This document shows positions 1 to 6,889 of a stretch of 10,835 nt of DNA, piece by piece; positions within the stretch are counted from its first letter, which is position 1, and the number at the start of each line of letters is the position of its first letter. The notes under the pieces are model-generated. The model made no database searches and had not been told where the DNA came from. It was given only the letters and a program-made list of their open reading frames with translations. The translations under genes and the position numbers were made by a program. The stretch is from Sedimentisphaerales bacterium (GTDB lineage Bacteria > Planctomycetota > Phycisphaerae > Sedimentisphaerales > SG8-4), in assembly GCA_016932895.1 (NCBI GenBank), contig JAFGCA010000079.1, positions 1 to 10,835 of the forward strand, read 5' to 3'.

Positions 1-1130
1 AGGAGCTCGACGAGGAGATGGCTGCAGCGCCTGATTCGATTGAACTGGGTCAGGGGCAGGACCGTGTCACGATGGCCCATCGCGATGTAGAGGGGAGCCA
101 GGATGCCATCGTGGTGGCGGGCAATCAGACGGCGCCCTTCAGCGACGAAGAGATGATGCATACCATCTACAAAGGCTGTGCGATGGACCGGTGCGTCGAC
201 GGTATCTGGGGAGGCATACTTCTTCGTATCCGTGGCAAATACGAGGTCGTTGCGGGGACGCCTTCCGAAATCTATCAATACCGGAAAACCGCCGAAATCC
301 TGCGGCAGGCCGTCACCGACGCGGGTAGACCCGGGATGATTATCATAAACAATGCGCCCGGCAGCGCCGCTACCATCGGTATGTTTGACGAGGAAAGAGC
401 TTTGCGGAGATCCGATTATATGTGTTCCACCGGAATGTCCGAGTGCAAGGTCGGCTACGATGACCTGAACAGGAGCGCCTTTGCCCTTGCCTACGGAGTG
501 AGCATTCACGGCGCTCATAGCTCTACCATCGGAGGTTTTTCAGGAAATCCCGCCGGCGCCGCAATCACCGCGGTTGCGGCAAGCCTGCAGCTCCTCACCG
601 TGCACAAAGCCGACGGTTTCCGCTGCGGCGTGGTTGACGGCAGGATAAAGAGCCGCCAGACCCGTGGCCAGCTCTGGGCGGCGGGTACCGCGATCCAGGC
701 GTTGAACCGGAACACCCGCCTGATCGTGGATGGCAGCATCGGTGACCATCCCGCCGCCGGTCCGGGGACCAGGCAGTATTTTTACGAAAGCGCCGCCGGA
801 CACATCGTTTCCACGGTCATGGGCGCCCACTCTACGGCGGGAACGAGGAAGTTCGTGGTGGGGAGTGTGCCGAACTACGGCACACCGCTGGAATCCCGGT
901 GGATGGGAGAGGTCTGCAAGGCTGCAGTCGGTATGGACCGGAAGACCGCGGACCGTATCGTGCGGTACTTGCTTTCAAAATACGAACATAATCTGACCGA
1001 TGCCCCTGCCGGGGACACTTTTGAGAAACTCTATGACAAGCAGTCTCTTAAGCCTTTGCCGCATTACCAGGCGCTTTATGGAGAGGTGAAGAAGGAGCTG
1101 CAAGACCAGGGATTGGCGTTTCGACAGTAG
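1..1130 (+). CDS. mtmB: MtmB-family corrinoid methyltransferase lacking pyrrolysine (5'-partial)
   Basis: MtmB proteins move a methyl group from monomethylamine to the Co(I) corrinoid of a partner protein (MtmC) in the cytoplasm. The reading frame is open to the left edge; the ATG at 18 is internal, because the residues before and after it (ELDEEM..., LGQGQDRV) still align with MtmB from about residue 90, so roughly 90 N-terminal residues lie outside. Counting from that Met, the AGRPGM motif (102-107), the GGF turn (172-174), RWMGEV (294-299) and the tail APAGDTFEKLYD...LQDQGLAF match MtmB through to its natural C-terminus. In archaeal MtmB, AGRPGM is followed by G-V-Pyl202; here it is followed by three Ile and two Asn (108-112), with no in-frame TAG, so the catalytic pyrrolysine is absent. 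Family membership is firm; the substrate is unknown and may not be methylamine. The gene ends in TAG, 51 bases before the next start. Confidence 0.85.
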   Translation, partial: ELDEEMAAAPDSIELGQGQDRVTMAHRDVEGSQDAIVVAGNQTAPFSDEEMMHTIYKGCAMDRCVDGIWGGILLRIRGKYEVVAGTPSEIYQYRKTAEILRQAVTDAGRPGMIIINNAPGSAATIGMFDEERALRRSDYMCSTGMSECKVGYDDLNRSAFALAYGVSIHGAHSSTIGGFSGNPAGAAITAVAASLQLLTVHKADGFRCGVVDGRIKSRQTRGQLWAAGTAIQALNRNTRLIVDGSIGDHPAAGPGTRQYFYESAAGHIVSTVMGAHSTAGTRKFVVGSVPNYGTPLESRWMGEVCKAAVGMDRKTADRIVRYLLSKYEHNLTDAPAGDTFEKLYDKQSLKPLPHYQALYGEVKKELQDQGLAFRQ

Positions 1131-1166
1131 TCTCTGAACGGCCGCGCACACCGGCAGCATTTGAAG

Positions 1167-1175
1167 AAGGAGAGG
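1167..1175 (+). promoter_or_regulatory. Shine-Dalgarno site fixing the GTG start at 1182
   Basis: AAGGAGAGG lies 6 bases before GTG 1182. The upstream in-frame TTG at 1161 would place this purine-rich site inside the coding region and has no comparable site of its own, so GTG 1182 is the better start for the propeller gene. Confidence 0.7.
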
Positions 1176-1181
1176 CAAAAC

Positions 1182-2216
1182 GTGATCGCGAAAGAAGCAT
1201 CCCAAACGTCCGGACGATTCGTGTTCGACCGCTCACACCGGAAGGAGGCCGGCTCGCTGCCGTTGTTCGATCCTGCGGAAGGTGCGGTGGTGGTAGAGCC
1301 GCCGGGAGAGGGGGATGGGTACTGGGCAGGCGGCCCAAGCGCTTTATTCGACGACAGGTCGGGGCAATTCTATTTGAGCTACCGCCTTCGCAACCAGCTT
1401 CGCGATTTCGGCCGGGCAGGGCGGGGAGGCGAAACCGTGGTGGCGGCCAGCCGTGACGGACAGCACTTTGAGCGCGTCTGGTCTGCGAGCAAGGATGCCT
1501 TTGACGCGCTCTCAATCGAAAAATCGTGCCTGATGCTGACACCGGACGGACAATTCCGTCTCTACGTGAGTTACAGCAGCCGTCATGATTTCCGCTGGCG
1601 GATCGACATGATGGAGGCCGATGATCCGGCGCGCTTTGACCCTGCAACGCGAATTACGGTGCTTTCCTGTGAGAACACGGCAACCGAGGGCGTCAAAGAC
1701 CCTGCTATCTATATTGCCGGCGGGCTGTGGCATCTCTACGCCAACATGGCGCCGAGACCTGAAAACGATGACTGGGCAAAGCTCGACCGGATGCACCGTG
1801 AAGGCAACGCTTTTGTTTCCGGCGAGATCGCCTGTCCGAGCGGGCTTGCCGTAAGCGCAGACGGGGTCAATTTCGATTGGGTTGGCGAGGTGCTCTCCTG
1901 CGGCACTTCCTGGGACAGATACCTGGCAAGACTCACCGCCATCGTCTATACACCGCCTTTTTTTACGGCGGTCTATGACGGCAGACCCAACTCCGGTGCA
2001 AGCTATAACGACAATCCGGGGTTTGCGGTTACAAGCGACCTGCGTACCTTTCACAAGGTCGACCACGGCCGCCCGTTGTTACGGTCGCCTTACGGGCGGG
2101 GCACCCTGCGGTATATGGAGGCGTTGCGGGTGGGCGATAGAATACACTATTTCTATGAAATGGACCGCCCTGATCTTGCGCATGAGCTGCGTACCATCGT
2201 TGTGCCGCTGACTTGA
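1182..2216 (+). CDS. Five-bladed beta-propeller protein, glycosidase-like (GH43/GH32/GH130-type fold)
   Basis: A 344-residue protein from GTG 1182, with a strong ribosome site and no signal peptide, so probably cytoplasmic. It repeats the pattern of sugar-processing five-bladed propellers: a small-residue/Trp opening (YWAGGPSALFDD, 48-58), then strands each followed by a turn and an aromatic-rich strand (GQFYLSYRLR 61-70, GQFRLYVSYSSR 123-134, GLWHLYANM 181-189, DRIHYFYEMDRP 319-330), and SxDGxxF turns (SRDGQHF, SADGVNF). GVKDPAIY (170-177, Asp173) sits where GH43-type enzymes carry an acidic residue in the second or third blade, and Glu313 in RYMEAL is a candidate second acid. I cannot assign a family or catalytic residues reliably. 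It lies between the methyltransferase and the radical-enzyme pair on the same strand with short gaps (51 and 25 bases), suggesting co-transcription. It could be a true glycosidase, a phosphorylase-like enzyme or a non-catalytic binding protein. Confidence 0.6.
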   Translation: MIAKEASQTSGRFVFDRSHRKEAGSLPLFDPAEGAVVVEPPGEGDGYWAGGPSALFDDRSGQFYLSYRLRNQLRDFGRAGRGGETVVAASRDGQHFERVWSASKDAFDALSIEKSCLMLTPDGQFRLYVSYSSRHDFRWRIDMMEADDPARFDPATRITVLSCENTATEGVKDPAIYIAGGLWHLYANMAPRPENDDWAKLDRMHREGNAFVSGEIACPSGLAVSADGVNFDWVGEVLSCGTSWDRYLARLTAIVYTPPFFTAVYDGRPNSGASYNDNPGFAVTSDLRTFHKVDHGRPLLRSPYGRGTLRYMEALRVGDRIHYFYEMDRPDLAHELRTIVVPLT

Positions 2217-2241
2217 AGAGGGTTTTCGGGTTTACCTGGCT

Positions 2242-3042
2242 ATGCTGTCTGGAATTATCTTCGATATCAAACGCTTCGCCGTGCACGACGGTCCCGGAAT
2301 CAGAACCACCGTGTTTTTCAAGGGATGCCCCCTCAGGTGCCCGTGGTGTCATAACCCCGAGGGGATACAGCCATTTCCCGAGTCAGTTCAAAACGTCAGA
2401 GTGATGGACGGCAGGAAGTATCTCCAGGAAGAGATTATCGGCCGGAAGGTCACAAGCTCAGTGTTGCTTGATGAGATCGAGAAAGACCGGCTGATCATGG
2501 AAGAGAGCGGCGGGGGCGTTACCTTCTCGGGCGGAGAGCCGTTGTTTCAACCCGGCTTCCTTGTTGAAATGCTCACGGTATGCAACGACAGAGGAATACA
2601 TACCGCCATAGACACTTCAGGATCCGCACCGGCAGCGGTTTTCAAGAAGATCGTTCCGTTGGCACGGCTCCTCCTGTTCGATCTAAAAACCTTGAAGCCT
2701 GAACTCTCCTTAAGTGAAGTCGGCGCCCCGTTGGAGCAGATAGTGAGCAACTTCAACCTGGCAATCGACGCAGGGGCAAGGCTCAGGGTGAGGATCCCTG
2801 TCATTCCCGGCTTTAATTTTGATGAGGAAAACCTCGCTCTGTATCTCGATTTCATCGCAAAATACAAAAACGGTATGGAGGGTATCCACCTTCTCCCGTT
2901 CCATGCGACGGCACATCACAAGTATAGTAAGGTGAGAAAAACTGATAGTTTTTCCGGAAAGGCTTCATTGAAAGCGCAAGCCGTGAGCGGTTGGATTTCC
3001 CAGTTCTCAAAACTGGGGATCCCTGTGAAGCCGGAAGGGTAG
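2242..3042 (+). CDS. Glycyl-radical enzyme activating enzyme (radical SAM)
   Basis: Activases of this family use a [4Fe-4S] cluster and S-adenosylmethionine to make the 5'-deoxyadenosyl radical that abstracts hydrogen from the glycyl-radical Gly of the partner enzyme, here almost certainly the gene 26 bases downstream. The 266 residues show the family opening (IKRFAVHDGPGIRTTVFFKG, 9-28), the radical SAM cysteines C29-x3-C33-x2-C36 followed by HNPEG, the SAM-binding GGEP (97-100), DTSG (124-127) and VRIPVIPG (183-190). Only four cysteines are present (29, 33, 36, 114), so the eight-cysteine ferredoxin-like insert found after the CxxxCxxC motif in most non-PFL activases is absent, as in PflA. 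The start at ATG 2242 fits the family N-terminus although its ribosome site is weak; translation may depend on coupling to the propeller gene ending 25 bases before. Stop codon is TAG. Confidence 0.92.
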   Translation: MLSGIIFDIKRFAVHDGPGIRTTVFFKGCPLRCPWCHNPEGIQPFPESVQNVRVMDGRKYLQEEIIGRKVTSSVLLDEIEKDRLIMEESGGGVTFSGGEPLFQPGFLVEMLTVCNDRGIHTAIDTSGSAPAAVFKKIVPLARLLLFDLKTLKPELSLSEVGAPLEQIVSNFNLAIDAGARLRVRIPVIPGFNFDEENLALYLDFIAKYKNGMEGIHLLPFHATAHHKYSKVRKTDSFSGKASLKAQAVSGWISQFSKLGIPVKPEG

Positions 3043-3068
3043 CGATCAAGAGGGGTAAGGCAGCCGCA

Positions 3069-5432
3069 ATGAATGAACGAATAGAACAATTGAGACAAAA
3101 CAGCTTGAACGCAGAGAATTGTATCTCCGCCGAACGGGCGCTTCTCGTCACGCAGTTTTATCAAAGCCCGGAGGCCCGGGGTATTTCGATTCCCATGCAG
3201 CGCGCCGGGTGCTTCGACTACATCATGTCAAGCAAGGAGATCTGTATCCTGCCTGACGAATTGATAGTCGGAGAACGCGGGCCCGCGCCGAAAGCGGCGC
3301 CCACCTACCCGGAAATCTGCGTGCATACCGAAGACGACCTGAGAATACTTCATGCCCGTGAAAAAGTGTCTTTCAGGGTGGATGAAGAGGTCTTTCGGGC
3401 CTACCGTGAGATCATCATCCCTTTTTGGAAAGGCAAGTCGAACCGGGACCGCATCTACTCCACCATGGCACCTGAGTGGCTGGCAGCCTATGATGCGGGG
3501 ATCTTCACGGAGTTCCAGGAGCAGAGGGCCTCTGGGCACACTGTGGCTGGAAACAAGATCTATCATAAAGGAATGCTCAAACTGATAGAGGAATGTGATG
3601 CCGCAATAGAGAAACTTGACTACGTGAATGACGAGAGGGCCTATGACAAAAGGGAACAGCTCGAAGCGATGAAAACCGCGGCGGCTGCGCTGATCAAGTG
3701 GGCCCGGCGTCACGCGGAAAAGCTCGATGAGTTGTCCAAGAATGAAAGCCGGCCGGAGCGCAGGGAAGAGCTCAAAAAAATGGCTTCCATCTGCAGAAAA
3801 GTCCCTGCCCAGGCGCCTGAAACATTTCATGAGGCGCTGCAGCATTACTGGTTCATCCATGTGGGGGTGATCACCGAGCTTAACCCGTGGGATTCCTTCA
3901 ACCCCGGCCGTCTGGACCAACATCTCTATCCGTTTTACAAAAAAGAGCTTGAAGCCGGAACCTTGACGGTCGAACAGGCTAAAGAGCTGCTGCAGGCATT
4001 CTGGATCAAGTTTAACAATCACCCTGCTCCTCCCAAAGTCGGCGTCACGGCAAAGGAGAGCAATACCTATACCGACTTTGCCCTGATCAATCTTGGCGGG
4101 GTGAAGCCGGATGGAAGCGATGCGGTCAACGACCTATCCTATGTCATCCTGGATGTCGTCGAAGAGATGCGGCTCCTTCAGCCAAGCTCAATGATACAGG
4201 TCAGCAAAAAGAACCCGGATCGATTCGTGAACAGGGCGATGAAGATCGTGAAGACCGGGTTCGGACAGCCTTCGATCTTCAACACCGATGCGCTGGTGCA
4301 GGAACTGGTGTATCAGGGCAAAAGCTTTGAAGATGCGCGCAACGGAGGGGCAAGCGGGTGCGTTGAAGTGGGAGCCTTCGGCAAAGAGGCCTATTTTCTG
4401 ACCGGTTATTTCAATCTCCCCAAGATCCTCGAGCTCACACTGAACAACGGTGTCGATCCTCGTACCGGCATCCAGCTCGGGCTGAAGACCGGTGATGTAT
4501 CGGCATTCGAAAGTTATGAGGATTTGTTGCGGGCGTACGAAAAGCAGCTCGACTATTTCATCGATATAAAGATCAGAGGCAACAACATCATAGAGCGGAT
4601 CTTTGCCGCCCACACCCCCGTTCCCTTCCTTTCTTTGATCATCGATGACTGTATCGACAATGGAACCGATTATATTGCGGGAGGCGCACGTTACAACAAC
4701 AGCTACATCCAGGGCGTCGGGCTTGCGACTCTTGCGGATTCTTTGACCGCGCTGAAGTATCACGTCTTTGAGAAGCACAATTATACGTTGCAGGAGTTCA
4801 CCCGGGCTTTGTCACGGAACTTTGAGGGTTATGACAGCGTAAGGCTCGCTTTGATTTATGATACGCCCAAATACGGGAACGACGATGATTATGCCGATGC
4901 GCGGCTGCCCGAGATTTTCGAGTCATTTTACGCCGCCGTGGTGGGCAAGAAGAATACCCGCGGGGGCTGTCACCGTATCATCTTTCTGCCCACTACCTGT
5001 CATGTTTATTTTGGATCGGTGACGGGTGCTTCTCCTGACGGCCGCCTGGCGGGAAAACCGCTGTCGGAAGGTATCAGTCCGGTCCAGGGCGCCGATGTAA
5101 AAGGCCCCGCGGCGGTCATCAAGTCCGCCGGAAAGATCGATCATGTAAGGACCGGCGGAACGTTGCTGAACCAGAAGTTCTCGCCCCAGTTCTTCGAAAA
5201 TGATGAAGCTATCTCAAAGGTCACGAGCCTCATCAGATCGTACTTCAGGATGGATGGGCATCATATCCAGTTCAACGTTGTTTCCGCCGATCTGTTGCGG
5301 AAAGCTCAGAAGCATCCCGAAGACTACAAGGACCTGATCGTCAGGGTGGCCGGGTACAGTGACTACTTCAAAGACCTGGGAGAAGATCTGCAGGAAGAGA
5401 TTATCCTTCGGACCGAACAGAGCGGCGTATGA
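3069..5432 (+). CDS. hypD: Glycyl-radical enzyme, HypD type (probable trans-4-hydroxy-L-proline dehydratase)
   Basis: HypD removes water from trans-4-hydroxy-L-proline by a radical mechanism, giving pyrroline-5-carboxylate, which ProC normally reduces to proline. This 787-residue protein matches HypD in length. It has the thiyl Cys431 and general base Glu433 in GASGCVEVGAFGKEAY (427-442) and the glycyl-radical Gly762 in RVAGYSDYF (759-767). Compared with C. difficile HypD as I recall it, H160, D278, S334, F340, C434, E436, Y450, T645 and G765 correspond to H157, D275, S331, F337, C431, E433, Y447, T642 and G762, a constant shift of three. Differences near the thiyl site are Thr to Val (434) and Cys to Ala (436). 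ATG 3069 was chosen over ATG 2991 because it has AAGG 8 bases upstream, avoids overlap with the activase and gives the family length. No proC is present in the window, so a related substrate such as an N-methylated or otherwise modified hydroxyproline remains possible. Confidence 0.88.
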   Translation: MNERIEQLRQNSLNAENCISAERALLVTQFYQSPEARGISIPMQRAGCFDYIMSSKEICILPDELIVGERGPAPKAAPTYPEICVHTEDDLRILHAREKVSFRVDEEVFRAYREIIIPFWKGKSNRDRIYSTMAPEWLAAYDAGIFTEFQEQRASGHTVAGNKIYHKGMLKLIEECDAAIEKLDYVNDERAYDKREQLEAMKTAAAALIKWARRHAEKLDELSKNESRPERREELKKMASICRKVPAQAPETFHEALQHYWFIHVGVITELNPWDSFNPGRLDQHLYPFYKKELEAGTLTVEQAKELLQAFWIKFNNHPAPPKVGVTAKESNTYTDFALINLGGVKPDGSDAVNDLSYVILDVVEEMRLLQPSSMIQVSKKNPDRFVNRAMKIVKTGFGQPSIFNTDALVQELVYQGKSFEDARNGGASGCVEVGAFGKEAYFLTGYFNLPKILELTLNNGVDPRTGIQLGLKTGDVSAFESYEDLLRAYEKQLDYFIDIKIRGNNIIERIFAAHTPVPFLSLIIDDCIDNGTDYIAGGARYNNSYIQGVGLATLADSLTALKYHVFEKHNYTLQEFTRALSRNFEGYDSVRLALIYDTPKYGNDDDYADARLPEIFESFYAAVVGKKNTRGGCHRIIFLPTTCHVYFGSVTGASPDGRLAGKPLSEGISPVQGADVKGPAAVIKSAGKIDHVRTGGTLLNQKFSPQFFENDEAISKVTSLIRSYFRMDGHHIQFNVVSADLLRKAQKHPEDYKDLIVRVAGYSDYFKDLGEDLQEEIILRTEQSGV

Positions 5433-5493
5433 TGACAACCCGGCTGTCCTCTGCCGTGCCCCAGGCGCCGCTGCGACCAAATCATAGGGTCGA

Positions 5494-5512
5494 CGCGGAA
5501 AGTTCTTCCGCG
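5494..5512. terminator. Candidate hairpin terminator between convergent genes
   Basis: CGCGGAA (5494-5500) and TTCCGCG (5506-5512) form a perfect 7-bp stem with a 5-base loop, in the 105-base gap between the stops of hypD and the GH172 gene. On the plus strand it is followed by a broken T-rich run (GTTATGGTTTTA), weaker than a classic terminator tail. No other feature is seen in the gap. Confidence 0.4.
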
Positions 5513-5537
5513 GTTATGGTTTTAGCTCGGTCTTTGC

Positions 5538-6677
5538 CTAGATGATCTCAAGGTAATCCTTTTCAGGCAGCGGCGGAAACGGCGACGATGGGAGGGTCTG
5601 GTACCAGTAAGCAACGCTCGCTATGTCGTCCTGGAGCGGCAGATACCGGCGGTCATGCCTCCATCCCAGCGCCTGGATCGTTACCCGCAGATTCTCGCGA
5701 AAACGAATTGGATCGGCTATGTGCCACCGGTAGAGCCCAAAACGCTGCTGGGACTGATAAAGGCCGTCGGGCCTCAGGACCTGCGGCAATCCGGCGTACG
5801 GTGTTGTAAACTCCCGGTACCCGCGCCGTGTAGCGTCTACGCGGCCGGGGCTTTGGGCGCCTTTCGGCGCCGGGCTGAAGGGTGGAGCTATATCCGATTC
5901 GAAGTTGTATGATCCGCAGAAGTAGTCTTCAGTGCCGGTTCCGCAAATCGTCGGGTGCTCATCCCCGTCCAGGTAGAACTTGATCTCGCCCTCGCCCCAC
6001 CATCCGTTGTTGTTTGAGCCCCAGGCCATGTAGGTGCCGACGTACTGCCCTTTTCCCTCTATGCCTTCGGCGATGGTGTAGACTTCCTTGCAGGGCAGCG
6101 GATTAGTGCGGCGGTACTGCGCGTGGAAATAGGCGCACTGCTCCGGCACATCGGTGAGGGTGTAGTTGATCTGGTAATAGGCGACGATTTGCTCGGTATC
6201 GATGTTGGTGAGAGTGATGCGGGCACGCTTTCTGAAGGGCATCTCCCAGTAGCAGTTGAAAGCGCTTCCCGGATTGACACAGACCGCGAGTGAGCTTACT
6301 TGTGCGTACTTTCCCCACCCGCATGCAAAAAAATCTCCCACCGGACATTCAACCGATGGATGTTCCTGATTGTCCCAGTACATACGCAGGATACTGAAGC
6401 GCCAGTTACCGGTAACGGTCATCCATATTTGCTGAATCGCCCCGGACCCCCGGATGTCCGCAAGCGTCAGCGTTTCCCCCGGCTGCACGAACTCGCGGGG
6501 ATTTACCTTCCAGCCGGCGCCGAGGTCCCGGGCCGCCGGAGAGCTCGATCCTTCTTTGGCCAACCCGCCGGCGTTCTTCGAGCCGGTTTTGTTCTCGGGG
6601 CTGATACTCCTGCTTTCCGCATCCGACAGCCAGCTCAAGTTTCCCATATTCAGCCCCAGACCGTTGAAGTTCGACAT
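5538..6677 (-). CDS. GH172 (DUF2961) glycoside hydrolase
   Basis: GH172 enzymes act on furanosides; described members are alpha-D-fructofuranosidase/difructose anhydride enzymes and exo-D-arabinofuranosidases. The 379-residue protein carries the family core: an N-terminal jelly-roll with GSGAIQQIWMTVTGNW (77-92), a Trp/aromatic-rich middle, and GWWGEGEIKFYLDGDE (225-240) followed by PTICGTGTEDYF (242-253). Glu229 and Glu250 are 21 residues apart, the same spacing as the catalytic pair E270/E291 I recall for a Bifidobacterium alpha-fructofuranosidase, so the active site looks intact. There is no signal peptide, so the enzyme is probably intracellular and works on an imported oligosaccharide. 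The start is supported by AGGAGG 6 bases upstream. It is transcribed away from the uxuA-like gene across a shared control region and converges on hypD. The anomer and sugar used cannot be read from the sequence. The stop is TAG. Confidence 0.88.
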   Translation of the reverse strand: MSNFNGLGLNMGNLSWLSDAESRSISPENKTGSKNAGGLAKEGSSSPAARDLGAGWKVNPREFVQPGETLTLADIRGSGAIQQIWMTVTGNWRFSILRMYWDNQEHPSVECPVGDFFACGWGKYAQVSSLAVCVNPGSAFNCYWEMPFRKRARITLTNIDTEQIVAYYQINYTLTDVPEQCAYFHAQYRRTNPLPCKEVYTIAEGIEGKGQYVGTYMAWGSNNNGWWGEGEIKFYLDGDEHPTICGTGTEDYFCGSYNFESDIAPPFSPAPKGAQSPGRVDATRRGYREFTTPYAGLPQVLRPDGLYQSQQRFGLYRWHIADPIRFRENLRVTIQALGWRHDRRYLPLQDDIASVAYWYQTLPSSPFPPLPEKDYLEII

Positions 6678-6695
6678 ATCCTGCCTCCTGTGGTC

Positions 6696-6724
6696 ACTTT
6701 AGACAGACCCATCCGGCCGGTCAA
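6696..6724 (-). promoter_or_regulatory. Candidate sigma-70-type promoter for the GH172 gene
   Basis: On the minus strand TTGACC (6719-6724) and TAAAGT (6696-6701) are separated by 17 bases. Predicted transcription would start at about 6689, right at the AGGAGG site (6684-6689), leaving a very short leader, which lowers confidence. Confidence 0.4.
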
Positions 6725-6735
6725 GCGCAAGCAGC

Positions 6736-6745
6736 TATCGCGATA
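6736..6745. promoter_or_regulatory. Perfect palindrome TATCGCGATA, operator candidate
   Basis: A 10-bp perfect palindrome lies 11 bases upstream of the GH172 -35 candidate, inside the divergent intergenic region. Position and symmetry suit a dimeric regulator site, but no regulator gene is in the window. Confidence 0.35.
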
Positions 6746-6750
6746 CGTCA

Positions 6751-6777
6751 CCGGGCGGCGAAGCGTGCGCCGTCCGG
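6751..6777. repeat. Inverted repeat with 10-bp stem in the divergent control region
   Basis: CCGGGCGGCG (6751-6760) and CGCCGTCCGG (6768-6777) pair over 10 bp with one G-T wobble and a 7-base loop AAGCGTG. It lies between the two outward promoter candidates, so it is unlikely to be a terminator of either gene and may be an operator or a structured DNA element. It starts 5 bases after the TATCGCGATA palindrome. Confidence 0.5.
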
Positions 6778-6832
6778 TCCGTCCGCTTCACAGTGGAGTT
6801 CGCCGAAAATTGCCGGTTTGGCAGTCTTTCAG

Positions 6833-6862
6833 TTGCGCAGTCTCCGGGGATTTGAGTATACT
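6833..6862 (+). promoter_or_regulatory. Candidate sigma-70-type promoter for the uxuA-like gene
   Basis: TTGCGC (6833-6838) and TATACT (6857-6862) are separated by 18 bases; the -10 differs from consensus at one base. Transcription would begin near 6869, about 20 bases before ATG 6890, with room for the ribosome site AAGGGGG that ends at 6881. Confidence 0.5.
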
Positions 6863-6889
6863 GGGCGGCAAAAAAAGGGGGACTTGCCT

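Noticed and set aside
18..20. ATG at 18 as the true start of the MtmB-like gene
   Set aside because: The frame is open to the window edge and residues on both sides of this Met align with the interior of MtmB; the family is about 90 residues longer.
1048..1647. Long minus-strand frame (199 residues) opposite the methyltransferase/propeller junction
   Set aside because: Composition is Arg/Pro/Ser-rich shadow of GC-rich coding DNA, crosses two genes, and resembles no family.
2991..3068. Extended N-terminus of the HypD-like enzyme from ATG 2991
   Set aside because: It would overlap the activase by 52 bases, exceeds the family length and lacks a ribosome site; ATG 3069 gives 787 residues and a standard beginning.
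3228..4022. 264-residue minus-strand frame inside the HypD-like gene
   Set aside because: It lies wholly antisense to a well supported glycyl-radical enzyme and shows no domain pattern.
6818..6889. Upstream ATG for the uxuA-like gene
   Set aside because: The added residues are not family-like and the stretch holds the promoter candidate and the ribosome site for ATG 6890.
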